From positions 1 through 64,000 of the forward strand of contig CANHGO010000002.1 in assembly GCA_947460975.1 (NCBI GenBank): a stretch of 64,000 nt of DNA, written 5' to 3'. The translations under genes and the position numbers were made by a program. Source of the DNA: Cytophagaceae bacterium (GTDB lineage Bacteria > Bacteroidota > Bacteroidia > Cytophagales > Spirosomataceae). The notes below the pieces were generated by a model. That model saw only the letters and a list, made by a program, of their open reading frames with translations. It searched no databases and was not told the DNA's origin. The number at the start of each line of letters is the position of its first letter. Positions within the stretch are counted from its first letter, which is position 1. Positions 8,444 to 17,101 of the stretch are shown one piece after another.

Positions 8444-9145
8444 ATGGCGGTAGCGATCATGCAACCTTATTTTTTTCCTTATTTGGGCTATTTCCAATTA
8501 GTTCAAGCGGTCGATCATTTTGTCTTTTATGATGATGTGATGTTTATTAAAAAAGGCTGGATCAATCGGAATAGAATTTTAATGCAAGGGGATGAATTTT
8601 TATTTACGATTCCTTTAGAAAAACAAAGTCAAAATAAAACCATCAGGGAATCAACGGTCTCTTGGGGGAAAGAATTTCCAAATAAATTCATGAATCAGTT
8701 AGATTCTTCGTATAAAAAAGCGCCAAATTATGCGGAGGTCAGGGACCTGGTCGAGCAGGTTTTGAATAGAAAATTTGAGAGTTTGGCAGATTTAGCGAGT
8801 GAAAGTGTTCAAGCCACTTGGGCCTACCTGGGTTTGGAAAAAAAATTCTACCAGAGTTCCCAATTATCTGTTTCTGAGGATTTAGGCCGTGCTGAAAGGC
8901 TGATTGAAATCACAAAATCCCTAGGAGAATCCAGCTATATTAACGCAGTTAATGGCCAAGAATTATACGAAAAAGGCTTTTTTAAAGAAAAAGGCATTGA
9001 TTTGCATTTTTTGAAACCCAATTTGAATCCCTATTCACAGGGGAATACAAAAGAGTTTGTCAATGGGCTTTCCATGATTGATGTTTTGATGTGGAATAAT
9101 AAGGAAGGGGTTGTTCAATGGTTGGGAGATTCACAATTAATTTAA
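8444..9145 (+). CDS. WbqC-family protein
   Basis: A 233-residue cytoplasmic protein of the WbqC family, named from O-antigen clusters and thought to act in nucleotide-sugar or lipid-linked glycan modification. The family start is plain: MAVAIMQPYFFPYLGYFQL, then VDHFVFYDDVMFIKKGWINRN. It follows thiL by 3 nt and precedes a nucleotide-sugar dehydratase gene, which supports a link to surface polysaccharide. The reaction is not established, and pairing with thiL may be only an operon accident. Confidence 0.88.
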   Translation: MAVAIMQPYFFPYLGYFQLVQAVDHFVFYDDVMFIKKGWINRNRILMQGDEFLFTIPLEKQSQNKTIRESTVSWGKEFPNKFMNQLDSSYKKAPNYAEVRDLVEQVLNRKFESLADLASESVQATWAYLGLEKKFYQSSQLSVSEDLGRAERLIEITKSLGESSYINAVNGQELYEKGFFKEKGIDLHFLKPNLNPYSQGNTKEFVNGLSMIDVLMWNNKEGVVQWLGDSQLI

Positions 9146-9168
9146 GTATTGATTTCCGTTTAATAAAT

Positions 9169-9203
9169 TTTGGTATCATTTTATGAATATATTGGTAACT
9201 TTG
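9169..9203 (+). promoter_or_regulatory. Bacteroidota-type promoter of the polysaccharide dehydratase gene
   Basis: TTTG at 9169-9172 (-33 element) lies 23 nt upstream of TAACTTTG at 9196-9203 (-7 element). The start codon is 33 nt downstream. Spacing is at the wide end for this promoter class. Confidence 0.55.
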
Positions 9204-9235
9204 TTGATTGAATTAAAATAGATTTAAATTAGTCA

Positions 9236-11179
9236 ATGACTCAGTCTTTATTCATTCGTCGTTATTCAAATCGATTCCTCTCAAGGTGGTTAGTTCTTGC
9301 CATTGATGTCATTATTGCCATATTCTCATTTTTAGTAGCTACTGCACTACGCTTAAACTTTAGATATGAGGAACTTCATTTAGAAGTGTTCATTTATCAC
9401 TTTGTTTTCTTATTGAGCATTCGTTTTATCACCTTTCTATATTTCAAAACCTATTCAGGTATTATTCGACATACGAGTATTGAAGATGCGGTTTTAATCT
9501 TAAAAACAATCTTTTCGGGCACGATGGTAGCCGCCATAATTTCACTAGCAATTCGATATTTTTTGCATGTGGAAACTTTGATTTACGTGCCAATATCCAT
9601 CTTAGTTATTGACTTTTTCATTTGTTTGTTTTTAATGGTGAGTCTTCGATTCATGGTTAAAAAGTTTTACGAATCGTTCATAAATGAGTTTAAACCAGCT
9701 GTCGGAGTATTGATTTATGGAGCGGGGTATTCGGGTTTATTGACTAAAAATGTGATTCAAAATGACCGAGGAATAAATTATCAAGTTCTTGGATTCATTG
9801 ACGATAATGAATCTAAAGTTGGCAAAACCATTGAAGGAATTCGCGTATTTAATTTAGGCGAGGCCTTGGATAAGTTTGTTGATACTTATGAAGGACTTCA
9901 GGTCATTATGGCCATAAAAAATATCAATATACAGGCTAAGAGGAAAATTTCTGATGTGTTTTTGGATCGAGGTGTTGTGGTTAAAACATTGCCTCCGGTA
10001 GACAAATGGGTAGGTGGAGAGTTTGCGATCAATCAGATTCATAATGTTAAAATTGAAGATTTACTGGGTCGAGAGGAAATTCAGATGAATAATAAGATGA
10101 TTTCTGAGGAAATGAATAGTAAGTCTATTTTGGTTACGGGCGCTGCTGGTTCTATTGGCTCCGAGATTGTACGCCAATTGATCGCCTATTTCCCTTCAAA
10201 AATTATTTTAGTAGACCAAGCAGAGTCTGGGCTATTTGATTTAGAATATGAATTAGTTGGCCGAATTCCTTCCAATACAGAGATTGTTGTGAAGGTAGCT
10301 GACGTGTCTGATATCAATCGAATGTCCTATATTTTCAGAACGCACAAGCCCTCCATTGTTTTTCACGCGGCAGCCTATAAGCACGTGCCATTGATGGAGA
10401 AAAATCCCTACGAAGCCGTTAAGATCAATATTTTAGGGACGCGTATTTTAGCCGATTTAGCAGCCGAAAATGCAGTAGATAAATTTGTCATGGTGTCTAC
10501 TGATAAAGCAGTAAATCCCACCAATGTGATGGGCGCTACCAAGCGATTTGCCGAAATGTATACACAGTCGATGAATCAGTTGGAGGGCATGCATACCAAA
10601 TTTATTGCGACGCGATTCGGTAACGTTTTGGGTTCAAATGGTTCTGTTATTCCTTTATTCAAAAAGCAAATTGAACGCGGCGGTCCCGTAACTGTTACGC
10701 ATCCTGATATTACGCGCTATTTTATGACGATTCCTGAGGCTTGCGAACTCGTATTAGAGGCGGCTACCATGGGAGAGGGCGGTGAGGTTTTTGTCTTTGA
10801 TATGGGAGAATCGGTTAAGATTATTAATCTTGCCAAAAAAATGATTACCCTAAGTGGAATGCGTGTAGACCGCGATATCGAAATTAAGTTTACAGGCTTA
10901 CGTCCTGGCGAGAAGCTATATGAAGAGCTTTTAAGTACGGATGAAAATACGTTGCCCACACACCATCCCAAAATTTTAATTGCCAAAGTGAATGTGCCAA
11001 GCTATTCTTACATGGATATTCAAATGAACTTAATGCAGGAAGTGTTGGAAGAGGGAGGAAACAATAATGATCTCGTTTCGAAAATCAAGGAAGTAATTCC
11101 TGAATATAAATCAAATAACTCAATCTTTGAGAAGTTGGACAAAGTAACTGTCAACATCAAGCGCGGGGCTAATTTTTAG
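9236..11179 (+). CDS. Membrane nucleotide-sugar 4,6-dehydratase/epimerase (WbpM/PglF/CapD type)
   Basis: Large-type UDP-N-acetylhexosamine dehydratase that makes a 4-keto-6-deoxy sugar for capsule, O-antigen or glycoprotein glycans. The 647 residues hold four membrane segments (about 20-40, 52-70, 90-108, 113-138), a first Rossmann domain (GAGYSG at 162-167) and the catalytic SDR domain starting TGAAGSIGSE (301-310), with the VSTDKAVNPTNVMGATKR segment typical of this branch. The gene has its own promoter and ends 11 nt inside the convergent PAP2 gene. Substrate and stereochemistry cannot be read from the sequence. Confidence 0.92.
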   Translation: MTQSLFIRRYSNRFLSRWLVLAIDVIIAIFSFLVATALRLNFRYEELHLEVFIYHFVFLLSIRFITFLYFKTYSGIIRHTSIEDAVLILKTIFSGTMVAAIISLAIRYFLHVETLIYVPISILVIDFFICLFLMVSLRFMVKKFYESFINEFKPAVGVLIYGAGYSGLLTKNVIQNDRGINYQVLGFIDDNESKVGKTIEGIRVFNLGEALDKFVDTYEGLQVIMAIKNINIQAKRKISDVFLDRGVVVKTLPPVDKWVGGEFAINQIHNVKIEDLLGREEIQMNNKMISEEMNSKSILVTGAAGSIGSEIVRQLIAYFPSKIILVDQAESGLFDLEYELVGRIPSNTEIVVKVADVSDINRMSYIFRTHKPSIVFHAAAYKHVPLMEKNPYEAVKINILGTRILADLAAENAVDKFVMVSTDKAVNPTNVMGATKRFAEMYTQSMNQLEGMHTKFIATRFGNVLGSNGSVIPLFKKQIERGGPVTVTHPDITRYFMTIPEACELVLEAATMGEGGEVFVFDMGESVKIINLAKKMITLSGMRVDRDIEIKFTGLRPGEKLYEELLSTDENTLPTHHPKILIAKVNVPSYSYMDIQMNLMQEVLEEGGNNNDLVSKIKEVIPEYKSNNSIFEKLDKVTVNIKRGANF

Positions 11180-11807
11180 TCCACTTTTTGATAATCCCAA
11201 TCGCCAACAAAGTAAATAAAGGTGCCATGACGATGTCAATCGTATAATGGACATGTTGGATTAATAACAACATCACTAGTATTACGCTTAAGATTATAGC
11301 CAGAATTTTTTCCATTCTAAGCGGTAAAAAATAACACGCAAATACCATCGTGGCAGTATGTCCAGAAAAGAATAGGTCTTTTGTAATGGGCATATTCTCT
11401 CCATAGATAAATATAGCCGCGACCGGGTCATGCAAGTCGACAATCCCCATGGGAGGATTTAAGGCCACAAAATAGATGGTTAAAAAACGAAGGGCTGTTT
11501 CTAAGTTGAATGCCCAAGCAAACCAAACAAAGGTCTTTGGCGTCGCCAAAAGTCTAATGATTAAGTAAATAACCGTGCAATAAATGATCGAGAAAATGGG
11601 GTAAGAAACGTTTTTTGAAGGAATAAGCTCCAATATAAAATCATTTAAAATGATGCCTTCACGCTGTTGGACCCATTGAAAATAAGTGGCTGCTTTCCAT
11701 GGAAAAACTGAAAATGTAAGTATGGCCAATGAAAAACTTAGTCTGAATGATGATTCTTTCCATGCCTCACCCCAAGCCCCTCTTACAGAATTTATAAAAC
11801 CTTTCAT
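11169..11807 (-). CDS. PAP2/sphingomyelin-synthase-like membrane protein
   Basis: A 212-residue membrane protein with about six hydrophobic segments. Its motifs follow the sphingomyelin synthase-related (PAP2_C) pattern: an ALRFLTIYFVALNPP segment (105-119), KDLFFSGHTATMV (143-154) with His150, and HYTIDIVMA (187-195) with His187 and Asp191 as the catalytic set. Such enzymes transfer a phospho-headgroup to or from ceramide or diacylglycerol at the membrane. Bacteroidota make sphingolipids, so a ceramide headgroup transferase is plausible; a plain lipid phosphatase is the alternative. The 3' end overlaps the convergent dehydratase gene by 11 nt. Confidence 0.82.
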   Translation of the reverse strand: MKGFINSVRGAWGEAWKESSFRLSFSLAILTFSVFPWKAATYFQWVQQREGIILNDFILELIPSKNVSYPIFSIIYCTVIYLIIRLLATPKTFVWFAWAFNLETALRFLTIYFVALNPPMGIVDLHDPVAAIFIYGENMPITKDLFFSGHTATMVFACYFLPLRMEKILAIILSVILVMLLLIQHVHYTIDIVMAPLFTLLAIGIIKKWTKN

Positions 11808-11834
11808 TCAGCTTTTTGTTATATTTACGCGTCG

Positions 11835-11842
11835 CAAAAATA
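11835..11842 (-). promoter_or_regulatory. -7 promoter element of the PAP2 gene
   Basis: Minus-strand TATTTTTG, a match to TAnnTTTG, lies 27 nt before the PAP2 ATG at 11807. No clear -33 TTTG is seen. On the plus strand the weaker TATATTTA (11820-11827) may serve msrA. Confidence 0.4.
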
Positions 11843-11856
11843 CTAAAATAAAAAAC

Positions 11857-12522
11857 ATGATGAATCGTTGGTTTAAAAATGCAAGCTTCGTTTTAAGTAT
11901 AATTCTCGGTTTTGTTCATTTTTCATGCGGAAACGCTACAAATACAAAAAATAAAAATACAATGGAAGAATCGAAAAATGTATCAGGGGCTAATTTAGAG
12001 ACTGTAACCTTAGGTGCGGGGTGTTTTTGGTGTGTGGAGGCCGTTTACCAGAGGCTAAAAGGAGTGAAAAGTGTCACCTCTGGGTACATGGGTGGTAAAA
12101 TGAAAAATCCGAGTTATCGTGATGTTTGTACAGGTTTAACGGGCCATGCTGAGGTGTGCCAACTAACCTACGATCCTAACATCATTTCTTTTGAAACTAT
12201 TTTGGAGGTGTTTTGGCAAACGCACGATCCCACTACATTGAACAGACAAGGTACCGATGTAGGTACTCAGTATCGTTCAGCGATATTTTTTCACAACGAC
12301 GCTCAAAAGGAAGCAGCCATCGCTTGGAAGACAAAATTAAATGGTCAAAAAGTATTCCCAAACCCTATTGTAACCGAAATAAGTCAGGCATCTACTTTTT
12401 ACGTAGCAGAAGATTATCATCAAAATTACTTTAACCAAAATGGCGATCAACCTTATTGCCAAATTGTCATTAAGCCAAAAATGGATAAGTTTTTGAAAAC
12501 GTTTAAACAGAAGCTTAATTAA
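11857..12522 (+). CDS. msrA: Peptide-methionine (S)-S-oxide reductase, lipoprotein form
   Basis: MsrA repairs methionine S-sulfoxide in oxidised proteins. The core is unmistakable: GAGCFWCVEAVYQ with nucleophile Cys56, GYMGGKMKNPSYRDVC, VFWQTHDPTTLNRQG, and EDYHQNYF. From the ATG at 11857 the 221-residue product starts with a signal sequence ending in HFSC (Cys24), so it is probably an envelope lipoprotein acting on periplasmic or surface proteins. The frame runs back to 11686, but that part overlaps the divergent PAP2 gene and would bury the signal sequence. The 3' end shares 4 nt with convergent lptD. Confidence 0.93.
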   Translation: MMNRWFKNASFVLSIILGFVHFSCGNATNTKNKNTMEESKNVSGANLETVTLGAGCFWCVEAVYQRLKGVKSVTSGYMGGKMKNPSYRDVCTGLTGHAEVCQLTYDPNIISFETILEVFWQTHDPTTLNRQGTDVGTQYRSAIFFHNDAQKEAAIAWKTKLNGQKVFPNPIVTEISQASTFYVAEDYHQNYFNQNGDQPYCQIVIKPKMDKFLKTFKQKLN

Positions 12523-15239
12523 AAACCTCCCTTGTCATAAAAACTTCTTCGTCGAGAAATTTTTAATTCTTGAAGTAAAGTCGATTTTACTCGAAGGTCA
12601 AATGAATAATTGGACGCACGTCCGTAAAATGGACTTGCAATGGGGGTCCAATTGAAATTCAATTCCCAGCAGTGTAGATCTCGGTGCACCGACATATTGG
12701 TGTAGGTAAGTCCACTATACTTGAAATCATATCCTGAACTCATAGAAAATTTCCATTTTTCTGTTAAGCTTAAATCCCCCTGAAATGTTAGACCACTAAT
12801 TTGTTGCGCAGCAGCCAAACCCATTCTGTTCATACTAAACTGATAACTAAACGAAAATGTCCAAGGCACATTCCAATCCACATAGTCGTCAATATTTCGA
12901 TTTATTTGCTTTAGTTGGGCTTCAGATGCATTAGTACTAGTCTTCAAATTTTTGGACTTTGAGGGAGCAAACCTTCTTCCGATCGAAAGATTAAGTGCCG
13001 TTAATCTCGCAAGGCCTTCTCCTTGGCTCAGCATTAAATCAGGAGTTCTCCTCCCCACATCAAAAAATAATTTGTCATTTACGTATAAGTAAGGGTCAAA
13101 ACTTCCACCAATATTGATATCAAATTCACTCACTCTCGAGTTTGCATTGAAGTTTAAATTGGACAAGGGGTATTCTTTTGCTAGCAAATTATAACTCCCA
13201 TTTATTCCAAAATTATCAAGTATCGTGACTTTTTCATTTTGTTTAGTGGCGGTATCCGATTTCGTTTTCAATTTCGCCTCAAGGGTATTTTGAAGTCCAA
13301 AACTAATGCTCCCAGATGCACCTCCATAACTCATCTGCCGGGGGTCAAAAGTGCTAATCCGCCTAATATCTCCTACCTGTTCTACTCCCTCCTTGTTAAT
13401 AAATTTACGGTTGTTGATTCGAACATCTTGATAATACCCATAAGTTGGATCCGAATAGTCAGGCGTATAACTTAAGCTGATGCTAGGAGCGACGGTATGC
13501 CTAAGAGCCTCTAATCGCCCTTTTTTGAATCTTAGCGTTCCATAAATTCGAGTATTCATGCTAGCCGAAAATGAAAGTTGCGAATTGAATTTTGGCAATC
13601 CCCCGATCGTATCAATTCTCACCGTCGAATCACTTTTCATATAGGTATACTTGTACGACCTAGTGTACATATTTCCTGACCACGAAACGCCCGGTGTTAG
13701 GTTCACATATTTATTTAATTTTAAGTTGGGCAACGACAATGGAATGCTATAATTGAATTTAGTTTGCGCTTTCTCCCAAAGTAGTGGAAGTGTGCTCGCG
13801 TCCACAGGAATAACACCAGGAGGCAATTCATCCATCGTTTTTGGAACAAATGGTTTCTGAATGATCCCTCTTTGGCTGTTGGATTCTCTAGGATACACAT
13901 CAAATTCATATCGAGTATAAGGATCTGACACTTGGTTCGTCATACTGATGCCCCCAGAAAAATCAAGCCCTAGTCTAAATTGATCTAAAAATTGATCCCC
14001 TAATGAATTTTTTCTTTTAAAGGGTTGAAATTGGTTTAGACCAAAATTGAATTCAGTTCCTGCGTCAAATACTCGAGTAGTCGTATTTTGATTAATCCGC
14101 AAACTGATTCCTGTTCTTATGGTCTGCCCTATATTTTTGGTGTATTGCACAGATGACCCTATCGTATTGGATAAATATTGCTGGCTATTAAAGGTATTAA
14201 ACTGATTGTAGGAATTTGAGGCAATATTAACCGACGCGGAAAAGCTTGAATTTCCTCTACTTTGAGGGCTATGCGACCATTGCAATGAAAAGTCATTTCG
14301 TTTGGTCGGAGAAAATTCATCTCCATTCGTATTTCGATTAAATGCTAAGTTGAAGCTACCTGCGAATCGATAACGCTTATTATATTGTGAGTTTGCTCCT
14401 AAACCCCAGCCACCTTTTGAGTAAATTTGGCCTGTAAACCGAACACCTATATTTTCACTAGCTGCCCAGTAATAACCGCCTTCTCTCAAATAGAAACCTC
14501 TTCCTGTAGGCTCTTCTCCGTACGTTGGCACAATTACGCCCGATTTGCCCGCTTCTTTTGGTTGAGAATAGGGGAAAAACCCAAAAGGAAGACCAATCGG
14601 GAGCGGAATGTCATTAAGCTCAAAGTGAAAGGGCCCTGAAATAATCTCTTTTTTCCCGACGACTTTGATTTTACTCGCTTTAATATGAAAATGGGGATGT
14701 GTTAAATTACAGGTGGTATAAATGGCATTTCGGATGTACAGATTATCTTCTTCATCTTTTTTTACTGTTTTTCCTTGGACAAAACCTTCGCCTTGTTGAG
14801 TGACAATCGCTTTGATGGAGGCGCGCTTTGATTTGAAATTATAACGGACTTCTTCCGAGTCATATTTATCTTGCCCCTGTGTAAATACAGGAAGTCCAAT
14901 TATTTTTTTGGTAGCCGTGTCTAAGGTGCCTTTGGCAAACACTTCATTTTTTGACCAGTCCAACCTAATATAATCCGCTTCTAATGCGATATTCCCGTAT
15001 TTTAATTTTGCTCCTCCATATAAATTAACTACCTGTTTCTCTGCGTCTAATACCGTTGAGTCTATGGCAGAATAAAAGACAGTCGTTTCTAAATCGGTTT
15101 TTTTTGATAATGAGTCTTTGGGGCTGATTGATTTTATGATCGAATCACCTGAAATAACTCTTTGGGCCCTAACGTCCGTCAGGCCAATGAATATTCCCAC
15201 GCATAGCATGAAAAGGTGATATGTGGATTTATTTATCAA
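12519..15239 (-). CDS. lptD: LPS-assembly outer membrane protein LptD-like (OstA family)
   Basis: LptD places lipopolysaccharide into the outer leaflet of the outer membrane. The 906-residue product has a signal peptide ending near VRAQ (residue 26), an OstA-like jellyroll region (YGGAKLKYGNIALEADYIRLDW, residues about 70-200) and a long C-terminal beta-barrel rich in alternating aromatic strands. The form is the Bacteroidota one, shorter in cysteines than E. coli LptD. The start is TTG at 15239; the first ATG (15209) would remove the charged n-region of the signal peptide. The stop overlaps that of msrA by 4 nt. Confidence 0.88.
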   Translation of the reverse strand: MINKSTYHLFMLCVGIFIGLTDVRAQRVISGDSIIKSISPKDSLSKKTDLETTVFYSAIDSTVLDAEKQVVNLYGGAKLKYGNIALEADYIRLDWSKNEVFAKGTLDTATKKIIGLPVFTQGQDKYDSEEVRYNFKSKRASIKAIVTQQGEGFVQGKTVKKDEEDNLYIRNAIYTTCNLTHPHFHIKASKIKVVGKKEIISGPFHFELNDIPLPIGLPFGFFPYSQPKEAGKSGVIVPTYGEEPTGRGFYLREGGYYWAASENIGVRFTGQIYSKGGWGLGANSQYNKRYRFAGSFNLAFNRNTNGDEFSPTKRNDFSLQWSHSPQSRGNSSFSASVNIASNSYNQFNTFNSQQYLSNTIGSSVQYTKNIGQTIRTGISLRINQNTTTRVFDAGTEFNFGLNQFQPFKRKNSLGDQFLDQFRLGLDFSGGISMTNQVSDPYTRYEFDVYPRESNSQRGIIQKPFVPKTMDELPPGVIPVDASTLPLLWEKAQTKFNYSIPLSLPNLKLNKYVNLTPGVSWSGNMYTRSYKYTYMKSDSTVRIDTIGGLPKFNSQLSFSASMNTRIYGTLRFKKGRLEALRHTVAPSISLSYTPDYSDPTYGYYQDVRINNRKFINKEGVEQVGDIRRISTFDPRQMSYGGASGSISFGLQNTLEAKLKTKSDTATKQNEKVTILDNFGINGSYNLLAKEYPLSNLNFNANSRVSEFDINIGGSFDPYLYVNDKLFFDVGRRTPDLMLSQGEGLARLTALNLSIGRRFAPSKSKNLKTSTNASEAQLKQINRNIDDYVDWNVPWTFSFSYQFSMNRMGLAAAQQISGLTFQGDLSLTEKWKFSMSSGYDFKYSGLTYTNMSVHRDLHCWELNFNWTPIASPFYGRASNYSFDLRVKSTLLQELKISRRRSFYDKGGF

Positions 15240-15260
15240 ATGGAATTTAAAAATTATAAT

Positions 15261-15268
15261 TATCTTTG
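15261..15268 (+). promoter_or_regulatory. -7 element upstream of the amidase gene
   Basis: TATCTTTG matches TAnnTTTG and lies 62 nt before the amidase ATG, in the divergent spacer with lptD. No matching -33 element is seen. Confidence 0.4.
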
Positions 15269-15283
15269 TTTGTAAAAGATTGA

Positions 15284-15291
15284 CAAAATTA
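15284..15291 (-). promoter_or_regulatory. -7 element upstream of lptD
   Basis: Minus-strand TAATTTTG lies 44 nt before the lptD start codon. It is interleaved with the opposing amidase promoter, so the two may interfere. Confidence 0.4.
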
Positions 15292-15330
15292 CATGATTGC
15301 GTGGTACCTAAGTGATTTATTTAAAAAATA

Positions 15331-16131
15331 ATGTTTTCAACAGTTCGACTTATTTTTATTTTTTGCTTAACCCTTTTATTCATATCGGCTATATTTCCGA
15401 CGATGGATTCCGTCAAAAAATCTCCCAAAAATTCGATTAAAATTGTTTGTTTAGATGCCGGACATGGAGGTAAAGATCCAGGTTGCATGGGCCCCAAGGG
15501 GTCACATGAGGGAAAAGTGACGTTAAAAATCATTTTGGAATTGGGCCGAAAACTGAAAGAAGAACATCCTGATTTAAAGGTTATTTATACCCGCGATTCG
15601 GATGATTTTATTGAACTAAATGAACGGGCTAATATCGCCAATCGGAATAAAGCGGATCTTTTTATTTCAGTACATTGTAACGCAGCGGCCAATAAATCAG
15701 CGTATGGGACAGAAACATATACGATGGGTTTACACAAAACCGATGGGAATTTGAACGTAGCCAAGCGTGAAAACTCGGTAATTTTGCAAGAAAAAGACTA
15801 TCAAACGGCCTATAGTGGCTTTGATCCTAATTCTCCTTTAGCACATATTATGATGGCTAATTATCAAAGTGCGTTCATGGCTAGTTCGGTAAAATTTGCT
15901 TCTAAAGTAGAGGAGCAATTCATGAAAAACTATCAAAGAAAGAGTTTTGGAGTGAAACAAGCAGGATTTTTGGTTATCTGGAGGACGGCGATGCCAAGTG
16001 TTTTGATTGAAACTGGATTTTTAACCAATCCAGAAGAAGAAAATTATTTATCCTCTGAAAAAGGTCAAAAGGAAGTTGCCGAAGGAATCGCGAAAGCATT
16101 TAAGCAGTACAAAGAAGAAATTGAACGATAG
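15331..16131 (+). CDS. N-acetylmuramoyl-L-alanine amidase (Amidase_3/AmiC type)
   Basis: A zinc amidase that cuts the bond between MurNAc and the peptide stem during cell separation. The 266 residues hold an N-terminal signal or anchor (about 5-24) and the Amidase_3 domain with zinc ligands His45 (DAGHGGKDPG), Glu60 and His115 (SVHCN), and the catalytic Glu227 (VLIETGF). It is the first gene of a unit with the MCE-domain gene (6-nt gap) and prmA, and is divergent from lptD, giving an envelope-focused cluster. Confidence 0.93.
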   Translation: MFSTVRLIFIFCLTLLFISAIFPTMDSVKKSPKNSIKIVCLDAGHGGKDPGCMGPKGSHEGKVTLKIILELGRKLKEEHPDLKVIYTRDSDDFIELNERANIANRNKADLFISVHCNAAANKSAYGTETYTMGLHKTDGNLNVAKRENSVILQEKDYQTAYSGFDPNSPLAHIMMANYQSAFMASSVKFASKVEEQFMKNYQRKSFGVKQAGFLVIWRTAMPSVLIETGFLTNPEEENYLSSEKGQKEVAEGIAKAFKQYKEEIER

Positions 16132-16137
16132 AGATAT

Positions 16138-17091
16138 ATGTTGAAAAGCAACGAACTTAAGGTAGGTTTTTTAGCGCTAATCGCGTTTTTAATTCTCTAT
16201 TTTGGATTTAACTTTTTGAAGGGGAATGATATTTTTTCGGCTTCAAAAACGTATTATGTTCAATACGAAAATGTAGATGGTCTAATGGCTTCTAATCAAG
16301 TGATGGTGAATGGAGTAGAGGTGGGCAAGGTAAAGAAGGTATCCTTAGTACCAGATAAGGGCAATAAAATTTTAGTTGAACTGCGATTAAATAAATCACT
16401 TTTAGTTCCTGATAAATCCATTGCGGTTCTCTCCGATGGAGCTTTATTAGGGGGTAAAATAATTCGGCTTGAGCTTTTAGGAAGTGGCACTTTGCCTGAA
16501 GGGGCATTTATTTCCCCTATGAATGAGAAAGGGTTAACTTCCTTGTTGAAAGAACGGGCACTTCCCGTAATTTCTAATGCAGATTCGTTGTTGATTTCAT
16601 TTCGACAAATCAGCAAGAAGTTTGATAACACTGGGACCTATTTAGACGCCTTACTGAAAAATTCGAATAAGGCCGTCGTGAATATCAACGGGTCTGTTAG
16701 TGATTTAGTGGCAGAAAATAAGGCAAATATCAATCAAATTACAGGCAATATGCGTGCTTTGTCGGTCAGTTTAGTGGAAACTGAAAAGCAATTAAAGCCA
16801 TTGCTGACCAAGTTCAACACCATTGCAGATTCATTGCAAGCGGTTAAAATTGGCGAAACCTTAAATTCAGCCAATAAGGCAGTTAGCTCGCTTCAAAGAA
16901 TCGTTTCTAAATTAGAAAAAGGGCAGGGAACAGCAGGTAAATTATTGATGAATGATAGTTTGTATGTGGGCTTAAATAAGGCTCTTTTGGATTTAGACAA
17001 GTTACTAATAGATGTAAGGCTTCAGCCAAAGCGTTATGTCAATGTATCCGTTTTTGGCAAAAAGGATCCGGGACCAACACCGGATAAATAA
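16138..17091 (+). CDS. MCE-domain (MlaD-like) lipid transport protein
   Basis: A 317-residue protein with one N-terminal membrane anchor (about residues 10-28) and an MCE domain (YYVQYENVDGLMASNQVMVNG, then GKIIRLELLG), followed by a helical C-terminal part (about 150-290) likely to form a periplasmic tube or coiled coil. MCE proteins carry phospholipids between the two membranes with a MlaE/MlaF ABC transporter. The permease and ATPase are not adjacent here. It sits between the amidase and prmA with gaps of 6 and 10 nt. Confidence 0.9.
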   Translation: MLKSNELKVGFLALIAFLILYFGFNFLKGNDIFSASKTYYVQYENVDGLMASNQVMVNGVEVGKVKKVSLVPDKGNKILVELRLNKSLLVPDKSIAVLSDGALLGGKIIRLELLGSGTLPEGAFISPMNEKGLTSLLKERALPVISNADSLLISFRQISKKFDNTGTYLDALLKNSNKAVVNINGSVSDLVAENKANINQITGNMRALSVSLVETEKQLKPLLTKFNTIADSLQAVKIGETLNSANKAVSSLQRIVSKLEKGQGTAGKLLMNDSLYVGLNKALLDLDKLLIDVRLQPKRYVNVSVFGKKDPGPTPDK

Positions 17092-17101
17092 TAATCAATT
17101 T

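Noticed and set aside
11686-11856. Longer N-terminus for msrA
   Set aside because: It would overlap the divergent PAP2 gene and its promoter and place the lipoprotein signal sequence inside the protein.
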